From contig LS997562.1 in assembly GCA_000469685.2 (NCBI GenBank), positions 30,959,715 to 31,023,714 of the forward strand: a DNA stretch of 64,000 nucleotides, in the 5' to 3' direction. The stretch is from Haemonchus contortus (taxonomy: Eukaryota; Nematoda; Chromadorea; Rhabditida; Trichostrongylidae). Shown piece after piece: positions 38,001 to 49,162 of the stretch (position 1 is its first letter; each line of letters starts with the position of its first letter). The notes below the pieces were generated by a model, which had not been told where the DNA came from, searched no databases, and worked only from the letters and a program-made list of their open reading frames with translations. The translations under genes were made by a program, and so were the position numbers.

Positions 38001-41000
38001 CTGCTTTCGATAGTGCCAGGGGCATGCGAAACGTGATCGCTCTGATGGTCATGCTCTTATGGTATGGGGAAGCATCATCTTGCATGGCCGTACTGATCTC
38101 TGATCTCCAAAATTTTGACATGGAACTCCTATCTGTCAGCGGTATTGTGAGAGGTACTTCTTCCTTGTTGTTTCAGAGTGGCGATCGGCCCCCAATTCAC
38201 TTATATTGATGGCAATCATCGACAGCATTGAACAGCACAGCTGGAGAAGCTCTTATAACGAGAGCATATTCGGCGAATAGAGAGCCCTACTCGTCCCTTC
38301 GACCTGAATCCCATTGAGCACGTGTTGGGTGCACTAGGTAGGCCCATTGCAGCGCGTCCAAGCAACGAAGGTTAGTGGTAATCACACAGCCTCTTAAGAA
38401 CAACGTCACTTTTTCGGAGTAGCAGGATAAATCGTGAAAACTTATGTGTAAACTTTGAATGCGAATGTTATATCTTTCCGTATTATTTCGAAGTTGTCAG
38501 TCGCTTTCTGTGCATTACCGTAACGAGCTTCTCTTGTTTCTCTTGAATATCGTTGAGCTGGGTTATTTGGCAGAACTTCTGTAATCAAATACGATCTGGC
38601 GTGACAGCGAAGACTTGCGTCAGTTACGTCGTTGTAATTAATAGCGACGCAGCAGTGAAACGAATGATAGTCAAGCGTCGGAACATGAGTATTTGACGAA
38701 CTCTCTTCTATCTATTGCGAGACAGAACCTTCCGCTTTTCATGTTAGTGTTGTTCTTTTTCTTCTTCATCTGCACAACCTGGTAGGGTAGGTCAGGAGCT
38801 TCGCTAGGAGCTCACGCTGTGCAACCAATCGCCACGATTTCTCGGAAAGTAAATAGAGATGGAGCCAGCTATCGCTCTGACCAATTTTGCCGGCTAACCT
38901 CTTATTTCGCTAAGTTAGCCATTTGCCGTTACACCATCTTCTAAAGCGCCCTTGTTAATACGAAGAGGGATATGGCTTAGTGGCTCTCGCAGTTGTTATC
39001 CATCACTATCACTGAACATCTACGCTCCCTTCTTAATCCGCACCACCTATCAAAGTGCCAAAGCTCCACCGTTAACAAGAAGGAGGTGACGGATCCTGCG
39101 ACTTTGACCTTCAGCTCCTAACGATTGTCATCACTTCCTGTCACCTATATGTCAGTGTCCCCATATTGCCACCAGTACTTCTACCACGTTTGAATGCTCT
39201 AGGGTCACGGAGTCCCCATATTGCCTCCTGTGCTTCTACCACGTTTGAATGCTCTACGGCCACGGAAATAGGAAATATGGATTTACGCTCAATTATTTCG
39301 CGCGCGCCCCGCTCCTATAGTGGAGTCTCTTCCTGCTATCTGCATTAAGTGTTCCCATCCTGCCCTCTGTACTGCTACTAAACTTGAACGGCCTCGGGAA
39401 CAGGAGTTATGGTTCTCAGATCAAACACACATCGACAAACCAACGGACACACTTGGTTATTATATACGGTAAGAGTGATCAGTTCCCTTTGAAAGGTATC
39501 AGGTAGGGAATGACAATAGTGACACAGTACAGTTATATTCAAGTTATACTCTAAATGGTATGCTGGATAGAGTTTTCAAGATGGGAGAAACTGCGCAAAA
39601 TGATCCTTGAACGAGCATGCTTTTGTTGTTGCCAAAATGTGCAGCATAATGGCTGTACATTTGTCAATTGATTGCGCTTCATCTGGCTATGATTTTCAGC
39701 ACTAGCGACGTAACTCATGGCTTTGTTCGATTACCGCCGCGAGTTACAGAAACACTGGTCAAATGGAAGCGCGTGCTTGTGAACACTAACGACGAAAGTG
39801 TCTTCCCATTGGACCGTCGTAAGTGATTAATGAATTTCCAGCTACGGTGTGATGTGGTTTTTCGTAAAATTCGTAGTCCTGTGCAATACCAATCCTTTTA
39901 CGCTGATAATCGCCCTTTTACGCTGAAGTTGAGCCCTGTTCTTACTTGTAATTGATCTCAACTTTTCCTGGATCTTCGAAAGGAGGCCATGACATATTGT
40001 AGAGTTCCGAATGCTACTTTCGTATATAGAAGTCAAGGTTCCTAGGTGTTTTTATCGGAGTTACGAGCAGTGTAAAGTTCTACGGGGTTAGTTCTGGTTG
40101 AAAGTTCCGCACCACAGCGAGCCTCTCTGTCGGTAGTTCTCTACTTCATCAGGCGAAAACCAAGGGGAGGGTGGGAAGATGCGAGTTTGCTTCCCACCCT
40201 CCCCTCGGTTTTCGCGTAGCGTGCTTTTCTTCCAGCGTGAACCTTCATAACCTTTTTGATATTCATTCGGAATGGTGCCTTATTTAGACTATCGTTTACG
40301 CTTGTCGCACTCACTTCAGCTCTAAGTGCAATGGAGCAAACGACGATCTGAATAGACTTGTAGACAAAAACCGCCGCAGGATTTGGAGTGCACAGGACGA
40401 AAAATCTCCGAGGCATGGAAACTGCCTGCGAATTTGCACCTACAACTGCCGTACCTTTGCCTCAATGCGGACCGAACTATCTTGAATGGACGGGCAGCTA
40501 TTCGGTGTGGACGTTGACAGAAAAAACGTCGGCGTCGGATTCTCAAACCATCGTTGGATCAAACATCCGATCGATTTAACCGAGGTACTCGGCCCGCGAC
40601 TGGCCATTCTCCGCCTATGCATTGACAAGCGCTTCACCGTCAGCATCAGTATCTGCTATGTGATAGCGTCAACAGCGACCGACGGAGAATAGGACGCCTT
40701 TTATAAGGAAATGGAGGAGATTACAAAGAACGAGCATTCATACTACACGTACGTTGTTAGAGATTTCAACACAATAATCCACGACGAAATGCCGGCGACA
40801 GCATGAACTGGGCCACGTGGTGAACGAAAATGGAGTGCAATCGGTGGGCCCTCTAAAAGCATGCAACCTATTTCACGGAAACACCTCATTCGTGAAAAAC
40901 GAGGGCCGACGTTGGACATGTGAGAGCCCCAATGTAGCGGCGAAGTCGACCACGCTCTCACCAACAAAAAGCGGAGTTTGCTAGGCAACAGTAGGGTAGA

Positions 41001-42749
41001 TGCGTTTCGCACCGTAAGCGACCGTAGGCTCGTCAGAGCCGAAGTCCGCACTCGAGCGAAGCTTTGAGACGAAAACACTTCCAACCTCCTTCCATACGAC
41101 TACCGCAGTGTGATACAAGCGCCATGAAAGTGGCCGGTGCTCAGTACACGTGGCAGGAGGCGGGGACTTGCTACAAGGTTACGACTCGCTTGTAAAAGGG
41201 CTTCTACACTGCGCAACGGCATTGGCTGTGTCACCAAGGATGAACTCGAGGACTAGGATCGATGGTAATGCTTGCACACTCCTCCAACAACGGGCTGACT
41301 GTAACTATGCATCTACACTTCTGGAACGTGCTTCGATCAATGAAGCGTGCCGCATCGCTGTGAGAGAGTCAATACAGCGATACAGAGACACCCGACTGAA
41401 GGAAGCAGCAGCGGCAAGGCGTTCCTTAAGCGATGTCGTAAGAAACTTGATAACTCGGTTATCATTCACCGTTATGAGGGATGCAATAGGCAGACCGCAG
41501 ACATGAAGAAGGAGGATCGAGGAGATTACCTTCACCTACTACACGAACCTCTTCCGTTCGACGATACCGGTTTCCCGTCTCCCTACGCCAACACAAGAAG
41601 TGGCTCCAAGGATAGAAGAATGGGAGGTAAAACGCGTCATACATGAGATGAAGTCGAGAAGGGCACCGGAATCGGACTTCTTGAAATCGGCATCCTGCAC
41701 TATCGCCAAGCAGCTCACCAAGCGCTATAACAAGTAACTGGACGCTCAAAGGAAACGCGGATGTGTTTGCGCTGCATTAGGTCAGCATTGACCGGGACTT
41801 CCCAGTAAGTGATCCCATTTTTAGAGTCCAAGTTCGAATCAACTTCTTTGGCCGAAGGCTTCCAGTCCCGAAAGCGCTCGCCTACTGTCCACAGAGCTCT
41901 AGGGGAGGCTCTGTGCTCAACTTCCGGGCGAAGTCCCAGTCTTGTCACTGTCGAATTCCTTTGAGTGTACAGGCATGATTGTAGTGACGGGGTTCCACGA
42001 CCTTTCAAACTGTGCCTTGCTCTATCGACACCCTTTTTGCAATTTTTGCAAGGCATGGATTTTGCCTAGGTCGGAACCGTGGTATTTCTGGAAGGACTGA
42101 GCCCACACTCATAACCACTCTGCTATACCTACCCCATCTCTAGTCCTCGAGTGATTTCTCAAAACCAAATATCATTTCAAATCGGTGTGCGTGGAAATAC
42201 TGTAATAAGAAATAAACGCAAAAGGTTTCGATCAGCTCCTCTTTTGCCAAGCATTAAATCTGCGTTTGTGGTCCAATAAGCATCCCAAATTTATTAATTC
42301 AAATTAGTTTATCATTCAACACGGGCCGAAAGGGGTGCAGGCCCTCACCTTTACTCGAGTCTGTTTGGTTATTCATAAGGGCGGAATGATAGAATGTGTG
42401 AAGATTGAGCATGATCAGATTAGCTTTATCACATTTGCGAGCTGAGATTTAATAGCAGCTTATGTGAAGCTTTGTGACAGGCGAATTAAAGAGCACGATT
42501 TAGGGTTGAGCCTTGCTAGCTGTTTCACATGCCACGAATCAGGTAAGCTTGTTTTCTTTCAGTGATTATGTACGTTTGTGCTCAGCATAAGATTCAACTA
42601 TGCATTCATTAAGATGCGAACATAGTTGTGAAAAAGGAAGCGTCCGATAATGTTAGACTAACCTCGACTGAGAAGGTAATAAAAGACGAAAGTGAGGAGA
42701 TGCCGACTTCACCGTGTGTCGAAGCAGTCACAGGATCAGTGCCAACCAG
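32037..42749 (+). CDS. Unrecognised gene, four exons with transposon-filled introns
   Basis: Exon 1 (32037-32084) follows CATTTTCAG plus nine bases, so the ATG is well placed for a spliced-leader or first acceptor site; it encodes MVNTKIARRSRLAAEK. Exon 2 is 32288-32358 (VKNRINPRNWSSQVIQTED), exon 3 39700-39818 (HGFVRLPPRVTETLVKWKRV) and exon 4 42614-42749 (VVKKEASDNVRLTSTEKVIK, then an acidic stretch). The phases 0, 2 and 1 join in order. Donors are GTAAGT, GTGAGT, GTAAGT and GTATGG. Introns of 7.3 and 2.8 kb hold mariner, Tc1 and LINE remains. The encoded part is hydrophilic, basic then Lys/Glu-rich, with a VKKE sumoylation-type site, so it is probably intracellular. Family unknown. It may continue into the exons at 58095-64000, but at least one linking exon is missing. 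Exon 4 has a pyrimidine-poor acceptor and is the least certain. Confidence 0.4.
33160..33660. repeat. Dispersed repeat (copy 1 of a pair)
   Basis: Shares long blocks with 62770-63315 in direct orientation, among them CAACCACTAATAATTCTGC, CGAATGCCCTTAAAGCGG, AGAGAGAACTAT, ATATTCCGCTGAATGA and CGCGTTAGCGTGCA. It ends with the palindrome-like GCACGCGTTAGCGTGC. No coding sequence. Confidence 0.7.
33880..35160 (-). mobile_element. mariner element, nearly full-length (second family)
   Basis: 1281 bp, flanked by TA and ending in inverted repeats that begin TTAGGTTGTAAGGAAAGTTC on both strands. The coding strand is minus. The transposase is much better preserved than in the other two mariners (see the pseudogene entry) and resembles the SETMAR/cecropia-type subfamily. 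Confidence 0.95.
33957..34974 (-). pseudogene. mariner transposase with a few inactivating changes
   Basis: DDE/D-type transposase. Starting at 34974 it shows an in-frame TGA at about codon 7; then the helix-turn-helix region (TVRHWFQKFRSGD, SLEDEER), the WVPHDF linker, TCDEKWILYDN with the first catalytic Asp, a frameshift near 34430, and a TAG where the second Trp of the usual WWS lies (about 34400). Further on is HNNAQPH, where HDNARPH is expected, so the second catalytic Asp is Asn. Then SPDLSPTDHHLF supplies the third Asp at exact 34-residue spacing, and SRWQTCVESNGAYYE ends it. About 339 codons, the usual length. Two nonsense changes, one shift and one catalytic loss make it dead. Confidence 0.93.
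35161..35800. other. Spacer between two mariners
   Basis: Inside the proposed long intron. A minus-strand open frame at 35428-35177 contains DDLVKQARNAKYVRCHRVDR, which looks coding-like but has no splice context and no family I recognise. Confidence 0.3.
35801..36693 (-). mobile_element. mariner element with internal deletion (third family)
   Basis: 893 bp with TA flanks and 30-bp perfect inverted repeats beginning TTGGGTTGTAACATAAGTTC. Minus-strand transposase pieces run ENEHFRHLLFIE (N-terminus), then jump to WEMLERNATVNKE, LLHDNARPH and HSPDLAPTDDHL at D34D spacing, and end with a frame-broken C-terminus. The DNA-binding region and first catalytic Asp block are missing, and a TGA replaces a Trp between the second and third Asp. 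Intact ends plus an internal deletion make it non-autonomous in form. Confidence 0.92.
36694..37539. other. Intronic spacer
   Basis: Open frames on both strands at 36859-37199 overlap, but none has splice sites or a recognised domain. Confidence 0.3.
37540..38420 (+). pseudogene. Tc1-type transposase remnant
   Basis: Plus-strand fragments in several frames follow the Tc1 order. Near 38040 is HALMVWGSIILHGRTDLH (family: VMVWGG...GRT.L). Then comes VAIGPQFTYIDGNHRQH (family: GPxFIFMDDNARPH, with the catalytic Asp kept as YIDGN), then REHIRRIESPTRPFDLNPIE and HVLGALGR (family: SPDLNPIEHVWDxLGR), which carries the final catalytic Glu. Upstream, 37540-37900 has possible N-terminal parts. Many stops. 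Inverted ends were not identified, so the boundaries are approximate. Confidence 0.8.
38421..39109. other. Intronic spacer
   Basis: No coding or repeat structure recognised. Confidence 0.3.
39110..39470. repeat. Dispersed repeat with internal repeated unit (copy 2)
   Basis: Same family as 13070-13435. The unit with CTTCTACCACGTTTGAATGCTC occurs twice at 39178-39255, followed by a third, more diverged unit and GGGAACAGGAGTTATGG. The tail CCAACGGACACACTT matches the other copy. Confidence 0.65.
40153..40215. repeat. Near-perfect hairpin, 26-bp arms
   Basis: Left arm 40153-40178 begins GCGAAAACCAAGGGGAGGGT; right arm 40190-40215 is its reverse complement except for one G-T wobble. The loop is 11 bases. 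It lies about 130 bp before the first recognisable LINE coding sequence, so it may belong to that element's 5' region. Confidence 0.85.
40350..41760 (+). mobile_element. RTE-like LINE, 5' (endonuclease) part
   Basis: Plus-strand blocks: LRICTYNCRTFAS (AP-endonuclease start, near 40430), then a jump to GQLFGVDVDRKNVGVGFSNH, TEVLGPRLAILRLC, DAFYKEMEE, YYTYVVRDFNT (in place of VVGDFNA), and a linker ending FYTNLFRS-type and VKRVIHEMKSRRAPESDFL. Reading frames change several times and there is a deletion inside the endonuclease. It stops before the reverse-transcriptase core. This is unusual, because LINE copies normally keep the 3' end. Confidence 0.85.
41761..42613. other. Intronic spacer
   Basis: No coding sequence or recognised repeat; a short stretch with GGGCCGAAAGGGGTGCAGGCC near 42330 is locally self-complementary. 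Confidence 0.3.
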
Positions 42750-43723
42750 GTATGGCTTTCATCCTGTATTCGAATGATCACTATGAAATTAATTGAAAGT
42801 CTTTTAGTTCTTAGGTTTTTTTACAACATTCGCTTCAGAAATCTTTTATGGATTCTAAAAGTTTGGCAGCATGTCCGCTGTCTATGTCTATCATATCTGC
42901 TCGCTTTTGTATGGCCTTAATGCCACTTTTAAGAAAGGCTTATAAGCCTTCATTCTTCACGGATACCCTCTGCGATTGTGGTAGGCGTTAATCAAAGCCA
43001 GACTATCAAAACGACAAGGCCGGTTGCGAACACCAGCGTGATGCTACAAATTCTGCATCCATGACGTTCTATTTTCTCGCTTGCACTGATACCCTGGCAC
43101 GATGAGTTGATGGCACGCTTGAAGAGTGCGCTTCTCTTGAAGAAGATTCACACTCTGGGCAGCCAATACGTTCGAAATCAACTCCCATATCGAATGCGAC
43201 GTTTACCCGTTGAGACAGCGCGGCTCAACGGTGAGCCACGATTTTTTGGTCGCGTGGGACAGTGCAACGCGGCTCAACGGAGGACCGCACCCTTCTCATC
43301 GGTTGTTTTTCTCGATTTTTAGTTTTGCTTGAAGTTTTCTGTATTTAATGGGTTTGCAATCACCAAAGAATACTGTACACAAAGTGGGCTAGGAACAACA
43401 TTGCTAATATGCGAAAATTACTAATTTTTTCTACTGTTCGAAAATCACTAATAAATTTAACTATCTCATGGAAGTCACACTTTTTGTGCATTTTTTGGAA
43501 ACAATCAATGTAATAATGACTTTCATATCTTCTGTCCCTAGAAATGACTCGTCTTGTAGGGGCGTGAACACTTCCATAAGCTCGAGATAGTTGTTTGTAA
43601 CGAATTCTTTGAGAACTTGCCCTCCTTCTAACTGTCCCGACTTTTATTAGTATTCCTTTCCGCCTTTTCGAGTAGCGAACAAGTGGGTGCTACGTTCCAA
43701 TAAGTCATTCACTACTTAGAGAT
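42750..43723. other. Gap region after candidate exon 4
   Basis: No further exon with the required one-base start was found. CGCGGCTCAACGG is repeated at about 43219 and 43269. Confidence 0.3.
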
Positions 43724-43777
43724 CTCTTGAATCAAGGAATGCATCTCGGTATAGAGATGCATTCCTTGATTCAAGAG
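43724..43777. repeat. Perfect hairpin, 24-bp arms, 6-nt loop
   Basis: Left arm 43724-43747 begins CTCTTGAATCAAGGAATGCA, the loop is GGTATA, and the right arm 43754-43777 is an exact reverse complement. The size is compatible with a small-RNA precursor stem or a DNA-element palindrome, but the arms have no mismatches, unlike most microRNA precursors. Confidence 0.9.
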
Positions 43778-44869
43778 TCCGTTCATTAGTCATTACCGCA
43801 GCAAATACAGCTGCTGAGCCTTGCTTGTGGGCTGCCTACCGGAGTAAATCTTGAATCCAATCCTTAGGTAAATCTCAGCCTCCCACGTGTAACACCTTCA
43901 GAATTTGGCTTGGAAGTTTTATTCGTCGGTTTTATTTTGTCAGATACCGCAAAAATCTTTGAAAACCACCCTCCAAATCGTCCACTGCAGGCAGATCCAT
44001 TTCGACTCCCAAGCTATATTATGCATAAAACCATCCCTAACTAGAGTTTGAAACCCATAATTACTAATTTTCAACTATTTCAGACTAAATCATGAAAAAA
44101 CGCTTGAAAAAAGCAAAAAATGCCTGCACTAGAAAAGTGTATTGAGACGCAAAAAGGCTGTTGTCTTCAAAGGGTTCAACAAGATCCTAGAAGACTCTAG
44201 TTTTGGTAAAGGCTCTTGTGCGTCAAGATTTTTCTAGCTGGTCATCCCCCATCATATAAGCATTTGTGTGGGTCGCATATTTGCTTAGCCCCAATACCTC
44301 GCTTACAATCAGATATTGCCATGTTGCTTCGGAATTCTTAACGTACCTTCGATAGGCTCACGTGATACCACCGAGGGGAGAGGGGACTGTATATACATTA
44401 GTTACTGTTGAAAAGGGCTCAATGTGTCCGCGACCCTTGCACCGATGGCCGAAGTTGATATTCATCAAAGAGAGTTCGCTTCGCTCGTTTTGCTAGAATA
44501 CAGGAGTCTAGTAGTTGCACTGAGAACTCTCATTTTCAACACTACAACAGTTTGGGAAGCTTCTTGGATGAAATCTTCTCAAGAAGTAGAGCACAAGTTT
44601 TCACATGTGTTTCAGAAATTGACGAGGCTGAAAAGTTCAGTGGCACTGGATTTTGACAAAGAAGACGTACAGCAACGTTCCTAATGTGTTCATTGTGAAT
44701 GAAAGTGGGAGAAAAACATAAGAAATGGCGTCCACTGGCTAGATTGTTATGAATCATAATGCACAATCCATATGATCACGAAAATATCCTCACTCGTTTC
44801 TCAGTCATCAGTTATTTTATAGTAACAGGAAGAAAATCAATTTTGAACATCATTTTTGCTTAAAACGAA
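43778..44869. other. Spacer with one isolated frame
   Basis: A plus frame at 44424-44684 (86 codons) has no splice context or family match and is treated as chance. Confidence 0.3.
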
Positions 44870-46330
44870 TAGATGCAGCTGCCACCTGTATACCTGTCGT
44901 ACCCTTGGTCGTCGTTTTTTGTCGAGCGGGCGCCAGTAACGTTTCCATTCGTCGCAAACCAAAGTGGTCTAGTGTATCGTTCTCGCTCAAGAGAAACGAG
45001 ACATAACGTCCCTCTCCTTCGGAGCATTACAGAAGAAGTATGACCATCACGCTGGCGGTTGTTGTTTGTTTGACATTCCAAGAATCCAGCCTTTAATTGC
45101 CCGCTTCCAGAGGTCATCACGATTTCGTATGCGGCTCACCTGATTTTCGACTTGTTGGCGTAAACAACGGCAGCCCTAATCTTCTTACTTAAATACGTCA
45201 ATCCTTCAAATAGGTGAATCCTGAACATCGTCCTTACCAGCACGTTGAATGACACTAACCGCATGTTCATTCTGTTCCGTAGAGTTTAAGACTCCAAGGC
45301 GTGCGTCAAAGCAGGAAGAACTGCAGCGTCGAAAAGGTGAGCGCAAGGCCGAATGTTCTTTGTCCATCACTCTCTCGATCTTTTTGAATGTTCCCTACTT
45401 GGCGCGTCTTAACCGCTTAGCTCCGGAGCTAGGTCGTTCATAATGTTGACTTCTCGACTTAGATACAGGTAGTTACAGCATTCGAGGATACTCGTCCGTA
45501 TTAGGTACCAATTCGTTTGTCATGAACTTCGTCCTCATTAAGTTCAGCTTCGGGCCGATCCTTTCACAGCCATTGACAATATGGCCACCACTTGTTCCGC
45601 CTTCTCGATGCTCGGTGTTATAAGCACATTTCCGACAATGACTTCCTCATAGATGGCAGAATAAACAAACGCCTTATCGATGATCGTCAAACATGGAATC
45701 CGTATTCTCGCGATACTTCAGTAAGTCTTGTTTAACGGTCTACATGTGATCAATTGTGCTACACTCTCTCCGAGATCCGGCTTCTTCTCATGGCTCTCCT
45801 TTATTTGGTATCCTGCTGATCCTGTCGAGGGTGACGCGTGTGAAAACTTTGTAGCACCGACATCAGGCAGAATGCGCGATAGTTGGCAACTTTCTCGGGC
45901 CTCCCTTCTCGTGTGGCATAACAATATTGTTAGTTTTTCTAGACGTGAGCAGTAGTTTGCATTCCGGCACTTAACGCGTGGACAGTCTGAGCATTTTTGA
46001 CAATAACTGGTGTTCGACTCTTTAGGTGTTCTAGTTTGATCCTGTCAGAATCGGCCCTGTGAAGATGTTCATCTACGTGATGGCGTGACGAATAGTGGAA
46101 GGGCGAAGTGAAGGAACGACATGTCCGTCTTGCCTGAGATGGTAAGTAGGCAGGTCGAAGTGGCTGTCGAAGAGAGCCGGGTAAAGCCGTAGAGCCCCTT
46201 CATTGCCTCTATTGTATTTGCAGTTAATTGGCATTGGCAAAATAATACCACTTGGAATCCCCGAAATATGCTCGTGTAAAAGCAAAAATTGACATCAGCA
46301 GGAAGTTCAATATCTGACCGCACATTTATA
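44870..46330 (-). mobile_element. RTE-like LINE, decayed copy
   Basis: Read on the minus strand: the linker block YPALFDSHFDLPTYHLRQDG, then STIRHAIT (46190-46075); later IMNDLAPELRRLRRAK and EHAVSVIQRA (45440-45270); AAVVYANKSKIR (45170); and a C-terminal end, aligned through RQRDGHTSS to the GRPPTRWSDFF block and through RPLWFATNGN to the HWTTLARD block (45060-44930). Frames change repeatedly. The central RT region is poorly kept. Confidence 0.8.
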
Positions 46331-48094
46331 GTTCGTATCACAACTCGAATGATCAAAAGATGCGAGAATTGAGTCGCATCACTGTGCTGCTATTCTACGA
46401 ATTGAAAAATAACGTCGCTAAAAAGCATATAAGACGGAATCTCACAAGTTTATTTGGAGGAGCGCACAGCAGAGTGTTCTGACAAGTGAAGACTCTTGCG
46501 TCGAAGGTCTCCTAAATGCTTACGAGACGTTTCACGTCAGTTATTGGCTTTCTACGAAACTTTCTCACAGTTCAGGAAGACTGGATATGTAAAACGAGAA
46601 TCCGCGATGTTTTGCACAAAACGAGCTTCGGAAACTAGAAAAAGAAAAAACTGGAAGTGATGAAGGGCTTCACGGCCAGACCTTTCGATGCTATGTTAAG
46701 CCATCTCGTTATCGACTGCAAGAAGGACGAGTCCGTCAAAGTGGCTAAAGTTATCTCCTCAGTCACCTGATGACAACAATGACAGATTGCACCGAGATTG
46801 TACTTTTTTGAGTGTATAAAGTTTCGAAAATGAAACAGTCTCCAGCCTAATGATTTCGTCTAGCTCTATTTGGCTCTACGTTTTCGAGCCTTATTTTTAT
46901 GGCGGAAGTAGCGGATCCAGAGCCATCCGAGCGTTCGAGTGCCATAAGGAGTTGCATTCCCCGTGCACGGAAAACAGTTTTGCTTCATCGCAGCGAGTAT
47001 AACCTACGGAATCCAAGAGGAAGTGAGGGAGACCGTGAGCTTCCTAGTTGGTCTTTTTCTACAATTCATGATGTGGTTGTAACTGTGTAAAAGAAGCAGC
47101 TCGATCGGTCGCCCTTCAGAGATCAGAAGAGGAGTTGATGAATCAGTTACCCTGAATGAAATGTAAGAGTCACATGGCACGTCAGTGGTTCTCGCTAAAC
47201 GGCTCTGGAAACTGACAGTGAAAGCTCCACAAAGGACAGCACTTGAGCAAGTCAAAGGTGGATTTTGAAAGCCAAATCGAGCCTCCTCATTGTGCCCCTT
47301 CGCATCACCCCACTTACTTTGAGGGTGTGTTTCCCGACAGTAATAATATGTGTACATAAACTGATCACCCATTGTTCAACAGTCTCTTGTCGAGAGTGTC
47401 TGTTCACCTGTACCAGGGCTTCAAAGAGGGGACGGTATTTCTTTCTTGTAAAGGAGCTCTGGTCAGCTATGTCTACCGCTCTATGCCAAAATAGCACGTA
47501 CTGATAGAAGTTTCGTTACATCGTTTTTGAAATTCTAGGTAGGAAGCCACTTCTATTTGTCATTGGTGAGTCAGATGGTTGTTCTTCGATCAATGTTCCC
47601 GAGTTCCTCAAATGTGAGAGAAAAGATAATCAAAGTGAAGCGTGAAAACGTTTGTAAGCGTCAGAAACATATTCCATGAAAAATCAAGGGCTCATGCATT
47701 GAGTATATAAACACCATGTTATGCCTATGAGTTTGTGGCCATACTAACCGCACCACTCTTGCACGCTGTAGCGACTGTTCTATACAGGAAATGAAGGGGA
47801 AAGAATTTTCTTCCGTTTGACTTCGTTTCCAGTACTATCGTGCAGCTATTTCAAAGGAATACTTAAATTAAGCATTCACAAACGCCTACGGCGATATGCA
47901 TCTCATCTCGATCTTTCGCTGCGACCAAGAGTCTCTTCCTATGGGAAGAGGATAGGATATCAGCTTCTCCAAGTGCGGCAATGTACACCTCTGTAGATAT
48001 GCCATTGGACTGGGTAGTTCTCTTCCAAGACTAACCAGGGAAGGATCCCAAGTCGAAGTGGCCATTTGAAATGAGACCTACACTGCTAGACGTG
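46331..48094. other. Spacer, unassigned
   Basis: Open frames near 46640-46770 (plus) and 47497-47004 (minus) are longer than most chance frames but have no recognised motif. Possibly a relic of an unidentified element. Confidence 0.3.
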
Positions 48095-48410
48095 TTTTTG
48101 GATGCTGAGTTCAAATCTGCTTTCCAAATTTGCAGAGCAGAGATATGAAGGTGGTTTCAGGGAGGCTAACATGGGAAAGCTTAAATTACCTGAATGTTCC
48201 TTACCACGGAAGGATCACAAGTCGCAGTGGCCATTTGGAAAGGGCGGCTTGGTGTAGTGGTAAGCGTGACGCTTTATAGGCGAGAGGCTATGGATCGGGG
48301 TTTCTGGGGGACGGAGTTTTTGCATTACATAGAATTTTCACTTTAAGGATTAGAAAATACGCTTATGGTGCGATTATCACGTTTTATGACCTTTTAATGC
48401 GTTTACTGAT
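48095..48410 (+). repeat. tRNA-like SINE candidate, left copy
   Basis: Contains GGCTTGGTGTAGTGGTAAGC at 48244-48263, which holds a full RNA polymerase III A-box (TGGTGTAGTGG), followed by GTGACGCTTTATAGGCGAGAGGC and a poor B-box (GGATCGGGGTT). The whole ~315 bp matches the inverted copy at 49163-49425, but this copy has about 45 extra bases (near 48198-48245) that repeat a segment at 48029-48075. It is not a functional tRNA: no proper anticodon arm or closed acceptor stem can be drawn. Confidence 0.6.
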
Positions 48411-49162
48411 ATTTACCCACATGAAGTAATACTTTAGTTTTACTCGCATGCCCATGCACTCCATATTCACAAAGGGATAGCTTTTGTCACTTGAATGAAC
48501 AAATGTGATACTCTAGTACGCAATGAAACATAGAAGCTTCTCACATGGGAGCAATGGATGAAGAAGAACTCGTCACAGTTCATTGCTTTACACTTACTAA
48601 CCCCATCAGACGGAACACAAAATTGTGTAGGCGTCCCAAAATCATCCGGGTGAGTGCTTAAGTACCATGAATACCATGAATATATGAGGAATATGGCGGC
48701 ATACCATGAATATATGAGGAGTTTCCTAAATCTAGCCGAACAGATTTGAAAGTGGACAAGCGTTAGCGAGCGAGGAATGGGGTTTCGTGTGTACACGCAA
48801 AAGTTGAGATTATGAGCTATTTCATATGAGGTGGTGCGTTCAACCATGTTTCTAGAAGGAAATGAGAAATGAGCTTCTATCGGGCTGCATTAGCCTCGTA
48901 GTAGCCTCGAGCAGGGTGACAATCCCTTCACCTGCTTTTGTGGATTAAAGGTGCACTGAATAGTTTTCTGGTCTTCGAGTCCACTATCATCAGCGCCGGT
49001 ATTGGTAAGTCCGGAGCTGTTATGCACCACCGCACCCAATCTAGCGTCAGCACCTACTCTAGCATCATCACTGCTCATCATATGCATTTCCCCTCCCGGA
49101 CCTCCAAATTTTGCGCACGGAGGAATCTCACACTGGATAACAGATAGTTAGGTAGGAGGAGG
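48411..49162. other. Spacer between the inverted SINE copies
   Basis: A short tandem duplication of ATACCATGAATATATGAGGA lies at about 48680-48722. No gene found. Confidence 0.4.

Noticed and set aside
43724..43777. Calling the hairpin a microRNA gene
   Set aside because: Exact 24-bp arms with a 6-nt loop lack the mismatches and length of normal precursors; no expression data are available.
44424..44684. 86-codon plus-strand frame starting with a start-like codon
   Set aside because: No upstream acceptor with matching phase and no recognised domain.
48243..48310. Functional tRNA gene
   Set aside because: The A-box is good, but no acceptor stem closes, the B-box is poor and an inverted near-copy exists with longer flanking homology; a SINE fits better.
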